A stretch of DNA of 64,000 bases from assembly GCF_007990265.1 (NCBI RefSeq), contig NZ_BJWH01000009.1:1-64000 (forward strand). The letters are read 5' to 3'. The number at the start of each line of letters is the position of its first letter. Position 1 is the stretch's first letter. This document shows, piece after piece, positions 1 to 8,280 of this stretch. The position numbers were made by a program, and so were the translations under genes. The DNA comes from Cellulomonas terrae (lineage in GTDB: Bacteria > Actinomycetota > Actinomycetes > Actinomycetales > Cellulomonadaceae). The notes beneath the pieces were generated by a model. It did not search any database. It was not told the origin of the DNA and worked only from the letters and a program-made list of their open reading frames with translations.

Positions 1-393
1 GACCGGCTCGAGCAGCCCCGAGCCGAAGCCGGTGTCGGCGAGCCACTGCCCGTCCACGAGCACCACCAGGTGCGAGCGCGGCCGGGCGACGACCGCAGGG
101 TCGCCGATGCGCGCCAGCCGACGCTCGACGAGGAAGCCGAGGCGCTCGAGCGCGGCGCCGAGCAGGACCCCGTGCTCGTAGCAGTAGCCGCCGCGCCGCC
201 CGTCGACGAGCTTGGCCTGGACGTCCGGCAGGTCCACGCCGACCCCGAGGCCGAGCTGCACGTCGAGGTTCTCGAACGGGATCGCGGCGAGGTGGGCGCG
301 GTGGATCACGTCGAGGGGATCGGTCGGCCGCGCCCCGATCCGGGCCAGGTACGCGTCGAGGTCGAGGCGGTCGACGCCCCACAGGTCCGTCAC
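1..393 (-). CDS. Arylamine N-acetyltransferase, C-terminus beyond window edge
   Basis: Transfers an acetyl group from acetyl-CoA to arylamine or hydrazine substrates in the cytoplasm. The first 131 residues are present. They carry the family signature RRGGYCYEHG with the catalytic cysteine at residue 71, followed by His108 (SHLVV) and Asp120 (ADTGFG), which complete the Cys-His-Asp triad. The GTG start at 393 overlaps the TGA stop of the universal stress protein gene (GTGA), so the two are probably co-translated. Family members are usually about 270 residues, so roughly half is missing past position 1. Identity is firm; the substrate cannot be told. Confidence 0.9.
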   Translation of the reverse strand, partial: MTDLWGVDRLDLDAYLARIGARPTDPLDVIHRAHLAAIPFENLDVQLGLGVGVDLPDVQAKLVDGRRGGYCYEHGVLLGAALERLGFLVERRLARIGDPAVVARPRSHLVVLVDGQWLADTGFGSGLLEPV

Positions 394-1298
394 AGCTCGT
401 CGTGGGGGACGACGAGGACGGGCACCGGGGAGTGCCGGACGATCTTGGTCGCGTTGGTGCCCAGGAACACGCGTCGGAGCGTACCGGCGCTGGAGGAGCC
501 GAGGACGAGCAGCTCGTTCGGCGTCCAGTCGACGGAGCTCAGGGCCTCGTCCCAGCTCGTCCCGGACGCGACGACGTACTCGGTGTCGGCGTCGAGCTCG
601 CGGGCGAGCGCCGCCTGCGCCTCCGCCATCTGCTCGCGCCACTGCGCCGTGACCTCGGACTCGATGTCCGTGCCGATCTCGGGCGGGTACATCGTCGCGG
701 AGCGCACCCCGAACGACGCGACCCGCAGCTTCACGTCGATCTCGCGCGTCAGCCGCGCGGCCCAGCGCACGGCCTGCGTCGCGACGGCAGACCCGCTGAA
801 CGAGCACGTCAGCCGGCGTGCGGCGACGTCGGCCGTGCTCGGCGCGCACCGGTAGGCGCGGGGGGCGATCGCCAGCGGGACCGGGGCGGAGTGCAGCAGG
901 TAGTCGGCGGTGGAGCCGACGACGACGCGGCGCTCGGGTCCGTCCCGCGACGAGCCGAGCACCAGTGCCGTGGCGTCCCGCTGCTCCGCGAGGGCGGCCA
1001 GGGCGCGGGGCGTCGACCGGTCGGTGAGCCGGACGAACTCGATGCTCAGGTCGTCGGCGCGCCCCGCGAGGTGGTCGAGCGCGGCCGCCTTCGCCTCGTC
1101 GGCACGCGCCCGGACCCACTCCTGCATCTCGCCGTCGACCCGGGCCATCGACGGCACGGTCCACCCCGGTGGGACGACCGTCGCCACCACCAGGACGAAC
1201 GCGCCGGTGGCCTCGGGCAGCGTCCGGGCGAGCGTCACGCCGAGGTCGAGCGCGCCGCGGGTGTCACCGAACGGGTTGGCGCCGACGACGATCGTCAT
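390..1298 (-). CDS. Universal stress protein with two UspA domains
   Basis: A cytoplasmic stress protein of 302 residues made of two UspA-type nucleotide-binding domains, about 1-148 and 155-302. Each domain ends with the ATP-binding glycine pattern: VLGSSRDGPERRVVVGS in the first and VLGSSSAGTLRRVFLGT in the second. Tandem Usp proteins of this length are typical of actinobacteria. The ATG at 1298 overlaps the stop of the upstream permease (ATGA), and the gene overlaps the acetyltransferase downstream, so it sits in the middle of a three-gene operon. Its link to amino acid transport is unknown. Confidence 0.9.
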   Translation of the reverse strand: MTIVVGANPFGDTRGALDLGVTLARTLPEATGAFVLVVATVVPPGWTVPSMARVDGEMQEWVRARADEAKAAALDHLAGRADDLSIEFVRLTDRSTPRALAALAEQRDATALVLGSSRDGPERRVVVGSTADYLLHSAPVPLAIAPRAYRCAPSTADVAARRLTCSFSGSAVATQAVRWAARLTREIDVKLRVASFGVRSATMYPPEIGTDIESEVTAQWREQMAEAQAALARELDADTEYVVASGTSWDEALSSVDWTPNELLVLGSSSAGTLRRVFLGTNATKIVRHSPVPVLVVPHDEL

Positions 1299-2755
1299 CG
1301 CAGGTCCTCGTCGTGGACCAGGTCCGCCTCGATCGCGCGCTGCAGCAGCGAGTGCTTGCGGCCCCACAGGAAGTAGAACGCGAGCACGACGGAGAGCCAC
1401 AGCAGGAACCACGCGTACGTGTACCAGTGCAGGCCGGACAGGATGTAGATGCAGGCCAGGACGGCGAGGACCGGGGTGACCGGGTAGCCGGGGACCTTGA
1501 ACCCGCGCGGCAGGTCGGGCCGGGTGCGGCGCAGGATGACGACGCCGACCGAGACGACGATGAACGCGATGAGGGTGCCGATGGACACCAGGTCCCACAG
1601 GTAGTCGAGCGGGACGAACGCGGCGAGCAGCCCGACGACGATCGCGACGATGACCGTGTTGTTGACGGGCGTGCGGGTGCGCGGGTTGACGCGCGCGAAG
1701 GCCCGCGGCAGGAGCCCGTCGCGCCCGATCGCGAACAGGATGCGGGTCTGCCCGTACATCGTCACCAGGGTGACCGAGAAGATCGAGATGATCGCCCCGG
1801 CGGACAGGATGGTCCCCGGCCACGACGCGCCGACCACGTCCTGCAGGATCTTGGCCAGCCCCGCCTCGCCCTGCTCCGGGTCGGCGAACTCCTCCCACGG
1901 CTGCGTGCCGAGCGCCGAGACGGCGACCAGGACATAGATCGTGGTGACGATGGCCAGGGCGCCGAGGATCGCGCGCGGCATGGTCTTCTGCGGGTCGCGC
2001 ACCTCGTCGCCGGCGGTCGAGATGGCGTCGAGCCCGATGAACGTGAAGAAGATCGTCCCGGCGGCGGCCGTGATGCCGGCCACGCCCTTGGGGGCGAAGT
2101 CGGCGAAGTTGTCGGAGTGGAACCCGGTGAACGCGATCACGACGAACATCAGCAGGACGGCGACCTTGATGACGACCATGGTGGCGTTGACCTTCGCGGA
2201 CTCGGACGCACCGCGGATCAGGAGGATCGCGCACATCGCCACGAGGATCAGTGCGGGGAGGTTCACGAACCCGGGGTCGACGTCCCAGGGCGCGGCGGAC
2301 AGGGCGGTCGGGATCTGCCAGCTGAACAGGTTCTGCAGGAGCTGGTTCAGGTACCCGCTCCAGCCCACCGCGACGGCGGCCGTCGAGACGCCGTACTCCA
2401 GGAGCAGGCAGGCCGCGACGCCCATCGCGACCACCTCGCCGAGCGTCGCGTACGCGTAGGAGTAGGTGGACCCGGAGACGGGCACCGTGGAGGCCATCTC
2501 GGCGTAGGACAGCGCGGACAGGCCTGCCGCGAGCCCGGCCAGCACGAACGAGATGATCACCGCGGGTCCGGCGTCGGGCACCGCCTCGTGCATGACGAAG
2601 AACACGCCGGTGCCGACCGTCGAGCCGACGCCGAACATCATGAGCGTGAACGTGCCGAGCGACCGTTCGAGCCCGTCGCTCGACGTCACGGCAGCGGGGG
2701 TGATCGGCTTCCTGCGCCAGAGCTGTGCCCTCAGGGAGGCCTGCGGGACCGACAT
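1295..2755 (-). CDS. APC-family amino acid permease (cationic amino acid transporter type)
   Basis: An inner-membrane permease of 486 residues with about 12 to 14 hydrophobic segments, expected to move amino acids with protons. The N-terminal part has the conserved GVGSTVGTGVFFV segment of the APC superfamily, and the body resembles the YfnA/CAT group of cationic amino acid transporters. I chose the ATG at 2755 because GAGAGG lies just upstream; a longer reading to 2896 adds an arginine-rich stretch unlike the family. It is the first gene of the operon with the stress protein and the acetyltransferase. The actual substrate is not evident. Confidence 0.88.
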   Translation of the reverse strand: MSVPQASLRAQLWRRKPITPAAVTSSDGLERSLGTFTLMMFGVGSTVGTGVFFVMHEAVPDAGPAVIISFVLAGLAAGLSALSYAEMASTVPVSGSTYSYAYATLGEVVAMGVAACLLLEYGVSTAAVAVGWSGYLNQLLQNLFSWQIPTALSAAPWDVDPGFVNLPALILVAMCAILLIRGASESAKVNATMVVIKVAVLLMFVVIAFTGFHSDNFADFAPKGVAGITAAAGTIFFTFIGLDAISTAGDEVRDPQKTMPRAILGALAIVTTIYVLVAVSALGTQPWEEFADPEQGEAGLAKILQDVVGASWPGTILSAGAIISIFSVTLVTMYGQTRILFAIGRDGLLPRAFARVNPRTRTPVNNTVIVAIVVGLLAAFVPLDYLWDLVSIGTLIAFIVVSVGVVILRRTRPDLPRGFKVPGYPVTPVLAVLACIYILSGLHWYTYAWFLLWLSVVLAFYFLWGRKHSLLQRAIEADLVHDEDLR

Positions 2756-2924
2756 GGGCGGGCCTCTCGACGAGGGCAGGGGTCGACAGCCACGGTAGGA
2801 GCAGGGCGATCGGGCGGCAATCCGTCCCGGTCCTGTTCGTCGCACAGGTGGCTCACAGAAAGTCCTCGTGAGACGAGTGGCCAAACGGGTCACCACGGCG
2901 GTCGTTTATCGCTACTGTCCGCGC

Positions 2925-3341
2925 ATGATCACAACACTCGCCACCGAGGTGGCCAACACCACTGCCGCCGCCGGCGCCGGCGCCGGCTCCCTCGTCGGTG
3001 GCCTCATCGGCTACCTGCTCGTCGCGTTCGCCCTCGTCGGCGTCTTCAAGAAGGCCGACGAGCCCGTCTGGCAGGCCTTCGTCCCGATCTGGAACACCAT
3101 CGTCCTCATCAAGGTCGCGGGCAAGCCGATGTGGTGGATCGTCCTGCTCCTCATCCCGATCGTGAACATCGTGATCCTGGTCCTGATCTACCACGGCCTG
3201 TCGACGTCGTTCGGCCACGGCGCCGGTTTCACCGCCGGCCTGTTCTTCCTCAGCATCATCTTCCTGTACATCCTCGGCTACGACTCGAACCCGTACCGGG
3301 GCGCGCAGGACCGCGCTCCCGCCGGCTACGCCACCGCCTGA
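2925..3341 (+). CDS. DUF5684-type small membrane protein
   Basis: A 138-residue integral membrane protein with about three hydrophobic segments (roughly 20-42, 67-95 and 100-122). The layout of glycine-rich first helix, aromatic 'PVWQAFVPIWN' turn and C-terminal LGYDSNPYRG matches the DUF5684 family, often annotated as signal peptidase I-like although no Ser-Lys dyad is visible here. The ATG at 2925 is chosen because the hydrophobic region begins soon after it. It stands alone, divergent from the permease gene, and is followed by a strong hairpin terminator. Function unknown. Confidence 0.78.
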   Translation: MITTLATEVANTTAAAGAGAGSLVGGLIGYLLVAFALVGVFKKADEPVWQAFVPIWNTIVLIKVAGKPMWWIVLLLIPIVNIVILVLIYHGLSTSFGHGAGFTAGLFFLSIIFLYILGYDSNPYRGAQDRAPAGYATA

Positions 3342-3351
3342 CCGCACTCTC

Positions 3352-3388
3352 CGAGACGGCCGCACTCCCACGGGGTGCGGCCGTCTCG
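3352..3388 (+). terminator. Intrinsic terminator after the DUF5684 gene
   Basis: A perfect 14-bp inverted repeat (cgagacggccgcac at 3352-3365, gtgcggccgtctcg at 3375-3388) with a 9-base loop starts 10 bases after the stop at 3341. There is no T-run, as is common in high-GC actinobacteria. Confidence 0.8.
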
Positions 3389-3408
3389 TGCGTGGGTGAC
3401 CATCGCGC

Positions 3409-3798
3409 ATGACGACTTTCGACACCCTCGCCGACGAGGGGTTCATCGCCCTGACCACGTTCCGGAAGTCCGGGGTCGGTGTCCCGACGACCGTGTGGGT
3501 CGGCCGCGACGGCGACGCGCTGCTGGTGACCACTCCCCGGGGTTCCGGCAAGGTCAAGCGGCTCCGGCGTGACCCGCGGGTGCAGATGACGCCGAGCGGC
3601 CGGCTGGGCAAGGTCGACGACGACGCCGTCACCGTGGCCGGGGTGGGCGAGGTCCTCGACGACGACGCCGCGCGCGAACGGTGCAACGCGATCATGCAGG
3701 AGAAGTACGGCCTCGAGTACCGCGTGATGATGGGGATCGAGAAGCTCGGCCGCAAGGGCGACGACAACCGCGTGATCCTGCGGATCACGCAGGCGTAA
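3409..3798 (+). CDS. PPOX-class FMN/F420-dependent split-barrel enzyme
   Basis: A 129-residue protein of the pyridoxamine 5'-phosphate oxidase-like split-barrel fold. The N-terminal strand pattern (FIALTTFRKSGVGVPTTVWV) and the basic segment GSGKVKRLRRDPRV are characteristic of the short actinobacterial PPOX proteins that bind FMN or the deazaflavin F420. Such enzymes usually act as dimers in the cytoplasm and reduce small, often unknown, substrates. The ATG at 3409 follows a terminator hairpin, so the gene should have its own promoter; it may be read through into the methyltransferase gene 10 bases downstream. The cofactor cannot be assigned from sequence alone. Confidence 0.82.
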   Translation: MTTFDTLADEGFIALTTFRKSGVGVPTTVWVGRDGDALLVTTPRGSGKVKRLRRDPRVQMTPSGRLGKVDDDAVTVAGVGEVLDDDAARERCNAIMQEKYGLEYRVMMGIEKLGRKGDDNRVILRITQA

Positions 3799-3808
3799 CC
3801 TGCCCGGC

Positions 3809-4579
3809 GTGCCGACTCACGCCCAGATCACCGCCACCCTGCGCGCGGCGGGCTGCGTGTTCGCCGAGGACGAGGCGGCGCTTCTCCTCGACGCGGCCTC
3901 CGGGAGCGACCTCGCGCGGCTGGTCGAGCGGCGGGTCGCGGGCGAGCCCCTCGAGGTGGTCGTCGGGTGGGCGGAGTTCTGCGGGCTGCGCATCGAGATC
4001 GACCCGGGGGTGTTCGTGCCGCGTCGGCGCACGGAGGCCCTGGTGCGGGAGGCCGCCCGGCTGGCGACCGGTCCCGTGGTGGTGCTCGACCTGTGCTGCG
4101 GTTCGGGGGCGTTGGGGGTGGCGCTGGCACACCTGGTCGACCAGGTGTCGTTGTACGCCGCCGACGTCGAGCCGGCGGCGGTCCGGTGCGCCCGGCGGAA
4201 CGTCGCGTCGGTCGGCGGGCAGGTGTTCGAGGGGGACCTCGACGAGCCGCTGCCGGTGTCGCTGCGGGGGCAGGTCGACCTGCTCGTCGCCAACGTGCCG
4301 TACGTGCCCAGCGAGCACATCGCGCTGATGCCTTCCGAGGCGCGTCTGCACGAGCCACGGGTGACGCTGGACGGTGGCGTCGACGGGCTGGACGTGCTGC
4401 GGCGGGTCGCTTCCGTGTCGCCGCGGTGGCTGGCACCGGGCGGGCACCTGCTGGTCGAGACGAGCGAGGCGCAGGCTCCTGCGGCGGTCGACGTGTTCGT
4501 CGCGGCCGGCCTGGAGGCGCGGGTGGTGGTCGACGACGACGCCGGTGCCACGGTGGTCGTCGGGACCCGCGTCCCATGA
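3809..4579 (+). CDS. PrmC/HemK-like protein N5-glutamine methyltransferase
   Basis: A SAM-dependent methyltransferase of 256 residues related to PrmC/HemK, which methylates the GGQ glutamine of peptide release factors. The SAM-binding motif I is DLCCGSG (94-100). The usual NPPY substrate motif appears as NVPY (162-165), a variant seen in a separate actinobacterial PrmC-like group. The start is GTG at 3809. It overlaps the DNA glycosylase gene downstream by ATGA. Because of the NVPY variant, its target may not be a release factor, and a second canonical prmC probably exists elsewhere in the genome. Confidence 0.82.
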   Translation: MPTHAQITATLRAAGCVFAEDEAALLLDAASGSDLARLVERRVAGEPLEVVVGWAEFCGLRIEIDPGVFVPRRRTEALVREAARLATGPVVVLDLCCGSGALGVALAHLVDQVSLYAADVEPAAVRCARRNVASVGGQVFEGDLDEPLPVSLRGQVDLLVANVPYVPSEHIALMPSEARLHEPRVTLDGGVDGLDVLRRVASVSPRWLAPGGHLLVETSEAQAPAAVDVFVAAGLEARVVVDDDAGATVVVGTRVP

Positions 4580-5277
4580 GCGAGGCGATGGACCGGCTCG
4601 TCGCACTCGCCGACCCCGAGCGGGCGGCCGGGATGGCACGGTTCTTCCAGACCGGACCCGGGCAGTACGGCGAGGGCGACGTGTTCCTCGGGCTGACGGT
4701 GCCGCAGGTGACGGCCGTCGCGAAGCAGCATCTCGGGCTGCCCGTCGCCGAGCTGGAGGAGCTGCTCGACGACGAGCGGCACGAGGTGCGGCTGCTCGCG
4801 CTGAAGATCATGGCGATGCAGTGCGCCGCCGCGCGGACCTCGCCCGAGCGTCGTCGGGCGCTGCTCGACCTGTACCTGCGCCGGACCGACCGCGTGAACA
4901 GCTGGGACCTGGTCGACGCGAGCGCTCCGGACGTCCTCGGGCGGGCGGTGCAGGCCGGCCTCCCGAGCGAGGTGCTCTACCGGCTGGCCGCCTCCGACGT
5001 CCTGTGGGAGCGGCGCATCGCGATCGTCGCGACGTTCCCGCTGATCCGCGCCGGGTCGCTGGACGACACGTTCGCGCTGGCCGCGCTGCTGGAGGGCGAC
5101 CGGCACGACCTGATGCACAAGGCCGTCGGGTGGATGCTGCGCGAGGCGGGCAAGCAGGACGAGGCGCGGCTGCTGGAGTACCTCGACGAGCACTCGGCGA
5201 CGATGCCCCGGACCTCGCTGCGGTACTCCCTGGAGCGGCTCACCCCCGAGCTGCGCGCGCTCTACATGGCCCGCTGA
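4576..5277 (+). CDS. AlkD-type DNA alkylation repair protein
   Basis: A 233-residue, all-alpha HEAT-repeat protein of the DNA alkylation repair (AlkC/AlkD) family, which removes N3- and N7-alkylated purines. Conserved features include VFLGLTVPQV near residue 36, the RVNSWDLVD segment containing the family's tryptophan and aspartate, and the helical segment DVLWERRIAIVATFPLI. The ATG overlaps the stop of the methyltransferase gene, implying translational coupling. The 3' end overlaps the convergent VOC gene by 16 bases. Confidence 0.9.
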   Translation: MSEAMDRLVALADPERAAGMARFFQTGPGQYGEGDVFLGLTVPQVTAVAKQHLGLPVAELEELLDDERHEVRLLALKIMAMQCAAARTSPERRRALLDLYLRRTDRVNSWDLVDASAPDVLGRAVQAGLPSEVLYRLAASDVLWERRIAIVATFPLIRAGSLDDTFALAALLEGDRHDLMHKAVGWMLREAGKQDEARLLEYLDEHSATMPRTSLRYSLERLTPELRALYMAR

Positions 5278-5681
5278 CCCCTGCCGGCGGCGATCTCCAG
5301 CCAGTGCGGGTTCGTCATGATGCCCAGGAGGTTCCCGAACGGGTCGACGACGGAGGCGGTGGTGAAGCCCTCGCCACGCTCACGGATGCCCTCGTGCTCG
5401 GTCGCACCCAGGGCGATCAGACGCGCGAGGGTGCCCTCGAGGTCGTCGACGTGCCAGGAGACGACGGCGCCGGCGGGGCCGCCGGCGCCGGGGACGTACT
5501 TCCGGTCGATGATGCCGAGCTCGTCGAGGTGGTCGCCGATCCGGAACTCGACGTAGCCCTCGCGGACGAAGTACGGCTCGAAGCCGAACAGCTCGGTGTA
5601 CCAGGTGCGGGCGGCGTCGAGGTCGTCCGCGAAGAAGGAGACGTTGGCCAGGCCACGGAAGGAGTTCTGTGTCGATGTCAT
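5262..5681 (-). CDS. VOC-superfamily (glyoxalase/bleomycin resistance-like) protein
   Basis: A 139-residue protein with the paired beta-alpha-beta-beta-beta modules of the vicinal oxygen chelate superfamily: FFADDLDAARTWYTELFGFE at the first module and VDDLEGTLARLIALGATE at the second, ending with VVDPFGNLLGIM. The specific reaction is unknown. It lies divergent from a WYL-domain regulator with an inverted repeat in the shared promoter region, so it is likely that regulator's target. The ATG at 5681 is the only start giving a full first beta strand. Confidence 0.86.
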   Translation of the reverse strand: MTSTQNSFRGLANVSFFADDLDAARTWYTELFGFEPYFVREGYVEFRIGDHLDELGIIDRKYVPGAGGPAGAVVSWHVDDLEGTLARLIALGATEHEGIRERGEGFTTASVVDPFGNLLGIMTNPHWLEIAAGRGQRAM

Positions 5682-5700
5682 GTCTCCACTCTCGTCGGTG

Positions 5701-5723
5701 AAGTGCTCACCTTCTGAGCACTT
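5701..5723. promoter_or_regulatory. Operator between the VOC gene and the WYL regulator gene
   Basis: A perfect inverted repeat, aagtgctca (5701-5709) and tgagcactt (5715-5723), with 5 bases between arms, lies in the 61-bp divergent gap. It is 20 bases from the VOC start and 20 from the regulator start, so a bound protein would cover both promoters. The neighbouring WYL protein is the obvious candidate. Confidence 0.72.
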
Positions 5724-5742
5724 TGTCTGCCACTCTGGACGC

Positions 5743-6693
5743 ATGCGCGCGGACCGGCTGGTGGCCACCCTCCTGCTCATGCAGGCGCGTGGCCGGGTGA
5801 CCGCCGCCGAGGTGGCCGCCGAGCTCGAGGTGTCCGTGGCGACGGCCCGTCGCGACCTCGAGGCGCTGTCCACGGCGGGCATCCCGGTCTACCCCCAGCC
5901 GGGGCGCGGCGGCGGCTGGTCGCTCGTCGGCGGCGCCCGGACCGACCTGACCGGGCTGACGTCGTCCGAGGCGCAGGCGCTGTTCCTGCTGGTCGGATCG
6001 TCCACCAGGCGGTCCGCCGACGCGACCTCCGCGCTGCGCAAGCTCGTCCGTGCGCTCCCGGCGACGTTCCGGGCGGAGGCCGAGGCCGCGGGTCGCGCCG
6101 TGCTGGTCGATCCCGGCGGGTGGGGGTCCGCCGCGCGGCGCCGGCAGCCCTGGGTCGAGGACCTGCAGGGTGCCGTCGTGCGCCGACGCCAGGTGTCGAT
6201 GACGTACAGCGGGCGCGGTGGCGAGTCCCAGCGGACCGTCGACCCGTGGGCGCTCGTCGACAAGGGGGACCTCTGGTACCTCGTCGCCGGGACACCCGCC
6301 GGGCGCCGGACGTTCCGGCTGGACCGGATCGTCGCCCTGTCGGTGCTGGACACCCCGGCGCCCCGGCCGGACGACCTCGACGTCGCCGGCATCTGGGAGT
6401 CGGTGGTCGACGAGGTCGAGCAGCGTCGCGGACGCGTGACGGCGACCGTCCTGACCACCCCGTTCCTCGTGCGCGTCGTGCGGGACCAGTTCGGGCGGCA
6501 CGGCACCGTCCTCGGTCCCGACGACGACGGTCGCGTGCGGCTGGAGGTCGCGTCGCACACGGCGCGCTCGGTCGCCGAGAAGCTCGCCGGGTTCGGCGCC
6601 GCGGCGGAGGTGCTGGAGCCCGCGTCGGTCCGGGACGAGCTCGGGGTGCTGGGCTCCGAGCTGGTGGCCCGGTATGTGGGTGGTCGTCGCTAG
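5743..6693 (+). CDS. HTH/WYL-domain transcriptional regulator
   Basis: A 316-residue regulator. Residues 1-60 form a DeoR-like winged helix (VTAAEVAAELEVSVATARRD), residues about 140-210 contain the WYL domain with DLWYLVAGTPAGRRTFRLDR, and the C-terminal WCX-like region follows. WYL domains bind small ligands or nucleic acids. It is divergent from the VOC gene, with a 9-bp inverted repeat between them, which suggests autoregulation and control of the VOC enzyme. Repressor or activator behaviour cannot be decided from sequence. Confidence 0.9.
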   Translation: MRADRLVATLLLMQARGRVTAAEVAAELEVSVATARRDLEALSTAGIPVYPQPGRGGGWSLVGGARTDLTGLTSSEAQALFLLVGSSTRRSADATSALRKLVRALPATFRAEAEAAGRAVLVDPGGWGSAARRRQPWVEDLQGAVVRRRQVSMTYSGRGGESQRTVDPWALVDKGDLWYLVAGTPAGRRTFRLDRIVALSVLDTPAPRPDDLDVAGIWESVVDEVEQRRGRVTATVLTTPFLVRVVRDQFGRHGTVLGPDDDGRVRLEVASHTARSVAEKLAGFGAAAEVLEPASVRDELGVLGSELVARYVGGRR

Positions 6694-6702
6694 CGTGCGG
6701 CC

Positions 6703-7110
6703 ATGATCACCGAGGGAACGTTCACGGCCAGCGGGTTCGCCGGGGTGCCCATCGAGCAGGAGCGGCCCGTCACGACCGCGCTCGGCGTCGGCGTCGCGAC
6801 GATGGAGAAGACGTACACCGGTGGTGTCGAGGGCCGCTCGACGACGCTGTTCACGTCGGCGTTCGACGCCGAGCGCGGCATCGGCACCTACGTCGCGATG
6901 GAGTCGTTCGAGGGCAGCCTCGACGGGCGCGAGGGCACGTTCAACTTCGTGCACGCCGCGTCGACGACGGGCGACGACCGCTCCGCCGAGCACTTCCTGA
7001 TCGTGCCGTCGAGCGGCACCGGGGACCTCGCCGGCATCGCCGGCACCGGCGCGCTCGTCGTGGACCCGGACGGCACGCACCGGATGCGGTTCGACTACAC
7101 CGTCGACTGA
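6703..7110 (+). CDS. DUF3224-family protein
   Basis: A 135-residue protein matching DUF3224, a small beta-barrel family related in fold to allene oxide cyclase-like proteins. Visible family features are the early EGTFTASGF segment, YVAMESFEGSLDGREGTF in the middle, and GTGDLAGIAGTGAL near the end. The function of the family is not established. It begins 10 bases after the WYL regulator gene in the same direction, so it may be co-transcribed with it. Its 3' end overlaps the convergent SRPBCC gene by 16 bases. Confidence 0.82.
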   Translation: MITEGTFTASGFAGVPIEQERPVTTALGVGVATMEKTYTGGVEGRSTTLFTSAFDAERGIGTYVAMESFEGSLDGREGTFNFVHAASTTGDDRSAEHFLIVPSSGTGDLAGIAGTGALVVDPDGTHRMRFDYTVD

Positions 7111-7655
7111 GCGCGCGACCGCTCGGCGTGCTCCCGCGCCGCGAGCGCCGCGAAGGTCAGGAGCTGTTTGCGCATCATGACCAGGTCGCCCCACGCCAGC
7201 AGCCGGTTGCGGACCGCCTGTGCGCGGCTCGTCGGTCGCGTGCCGCGGACGACCGCCACGAGCCTGCTCCGCTCAGGCCCGACGGGGATCACGGCGTACG
7301 TGAGGACGATGTCGCCGTACACCCGGGTGCTGAGCCCGGGCGCCATGCGGAAGGTCAGGTGCTCCCCGACGACGAACGACTCGAGCGTGAAGATCGTCGA
7401 GAACGTCTGCCCGACCTCGAGGTCCCAGCACCAGGGCAGGGGCCGACGAGGGCTGCGGCGGCCCGGGTTGTCGATCAGGTCGTAGCTGTACGGGGCGACC
7501 CGGAACTGGCACACCCACCGGAACGCGACGTCGGCGGGGGCGGCGACGTCCACCCCGCGCATGAGGCGATCGCCAGGATCGGCGAGCAGGTCGTCGCACG
7601 GGTAGGCCCGGTCCTGCTCGGCCTGCGTGACGCCCCAGGTCGTCGCGATGGTCAT
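7095..7655 (-). CDS. SRPBCC-fold (polyketide cyclase-like) protein
   Basis: A 186-residue protein whose pattern fits the START/SRPBCC ligand-binding fold: MRGVDVAAPADVAFRWVCQF opens the first strand and helix, and strands such as LTFRMAPGLSTRVYGDIVLTY follow. Related actinobacterial proteins bind hydrophobic small molecules, but no reaction can be assigned. The ATG at 7655 lies close to a short purine-rich stretch. It converges on the DUF3224 gene with an overlap of 16 bases. Confidence 0.72.
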   Translation of the reverse strand: MTIATTWGVTQAEQDRAYPCDDLLADPGDRLMRGVDVAAPADVAFRWVCQFRVAPYSYDLIDNPGRRSPRRPLPWCWDLEVGQTFSTIFTLESFVVGEHLTFRMAPGLSTRVYGDIVLTYAVIPVGPERSRLVAVVRGTRPTSRAQAVRNRLLAWGDLVMMRKQLLTFAALAAREHAERSRAQSTV

Positions 7656-7764
7656 GGCGCCCCCTGCCGTCGTCGAGACCTCCACGCTAGGGGCGGTCGC
7701 AGGCTGTGCACCCCGGACTCTCAGCGGGTCCACAGCGTGCCGGCCCTCGCGCGGTCGCCCGCTG

Positions 7765-8178
7765 TCAGGCCGACGGCAGCGCGCGGACCCGGTTGTTGCG
7801 GGCGTCGTGCGTGAGCTCGACCAGCCCGAGCGCCTCGAGCAGCGGCGGCAGGTACATCCCGAACCGGCCACGGAAGCCTGGGCGCAGGCCGTACCAGCCG
7901 CCCACGGGGTTGGCCTCGTCGCGACCCCACGCCTCCACCGACCCGGCGGCGGCGGGCTTCTTCTCGTCCGCGGCACCGAGCGGGACCCAGTCGCCCTGGG
8001 CCAGCAGCCAGGCGTGCAGGTCGTCGACCGCCCGCAGGTGGTACCGCAGCGTCGTCGAGCCCACCTGGCACACGAGGGCGGGTGGGTCGGCGGACTCGTC
8101 GCGGTACATCGTGTACGCGGACGAGCCCGGCGCGGTGGTGAGCTGCCAGGGGTCGTCCTGGGTGCCGGTGCCGGACAT
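7765..8178 (-). CDS. Conserved actinobacterial protein of unknown function
   Basis: A 137-residue soluble protein. I recognise the overall pattern (N-terminal DDPWQLTTAPGSSAYTMYRD, a central LHAWLLAQGDWVPLG and a C-terminal leucine-rich tail ending in RVRALPSA) as that of a small uncharacterised actinobacterial family, but I cannot name a function. No signal peptide, membrane segment or metal motif is seen. It is divergent from the hypothetical gene at 8281 and follows the SRPBCC gene on the same strand with a gap of about 110 bases. Confidence 0.72.
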   Translation of the reverse strand: MSGTGTQDDPWQLTTAPGSSAYTMYRDESADPPALVCQVGSTTLRYHLRAVDDLHAWLLAQGDWVPLGAADEKKPAAAGSVEAWGRDEANPVGGWYGLRPGFRGRFGMYLPPLLEALGLVELTHDARNNRVRALPSA

Positions 8179-8280
8179 CGCTGTCTCCTCGGTTCGGTGC
8201 CGATGCGCTCCACTATGGACCTCCGTGCGAGGTCGGTTCCTCCCGATACGCTCGCGGCCGGGATCGACTCGGGAGGCCGT

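Noticed and set aside
1169..2870. Long plus-strand frame opposite the amino acid permease and stress protein genes
   Set aside because: Low-complexity Arg/Asp/Gly composition with no domain, lying opposite two well-supported genes.
2756..2896. N-terminal extension of the amino acid permease
   Set aside because: It is arginine-rich and unlike the family, and gagagg precedes the ATG at 2755.
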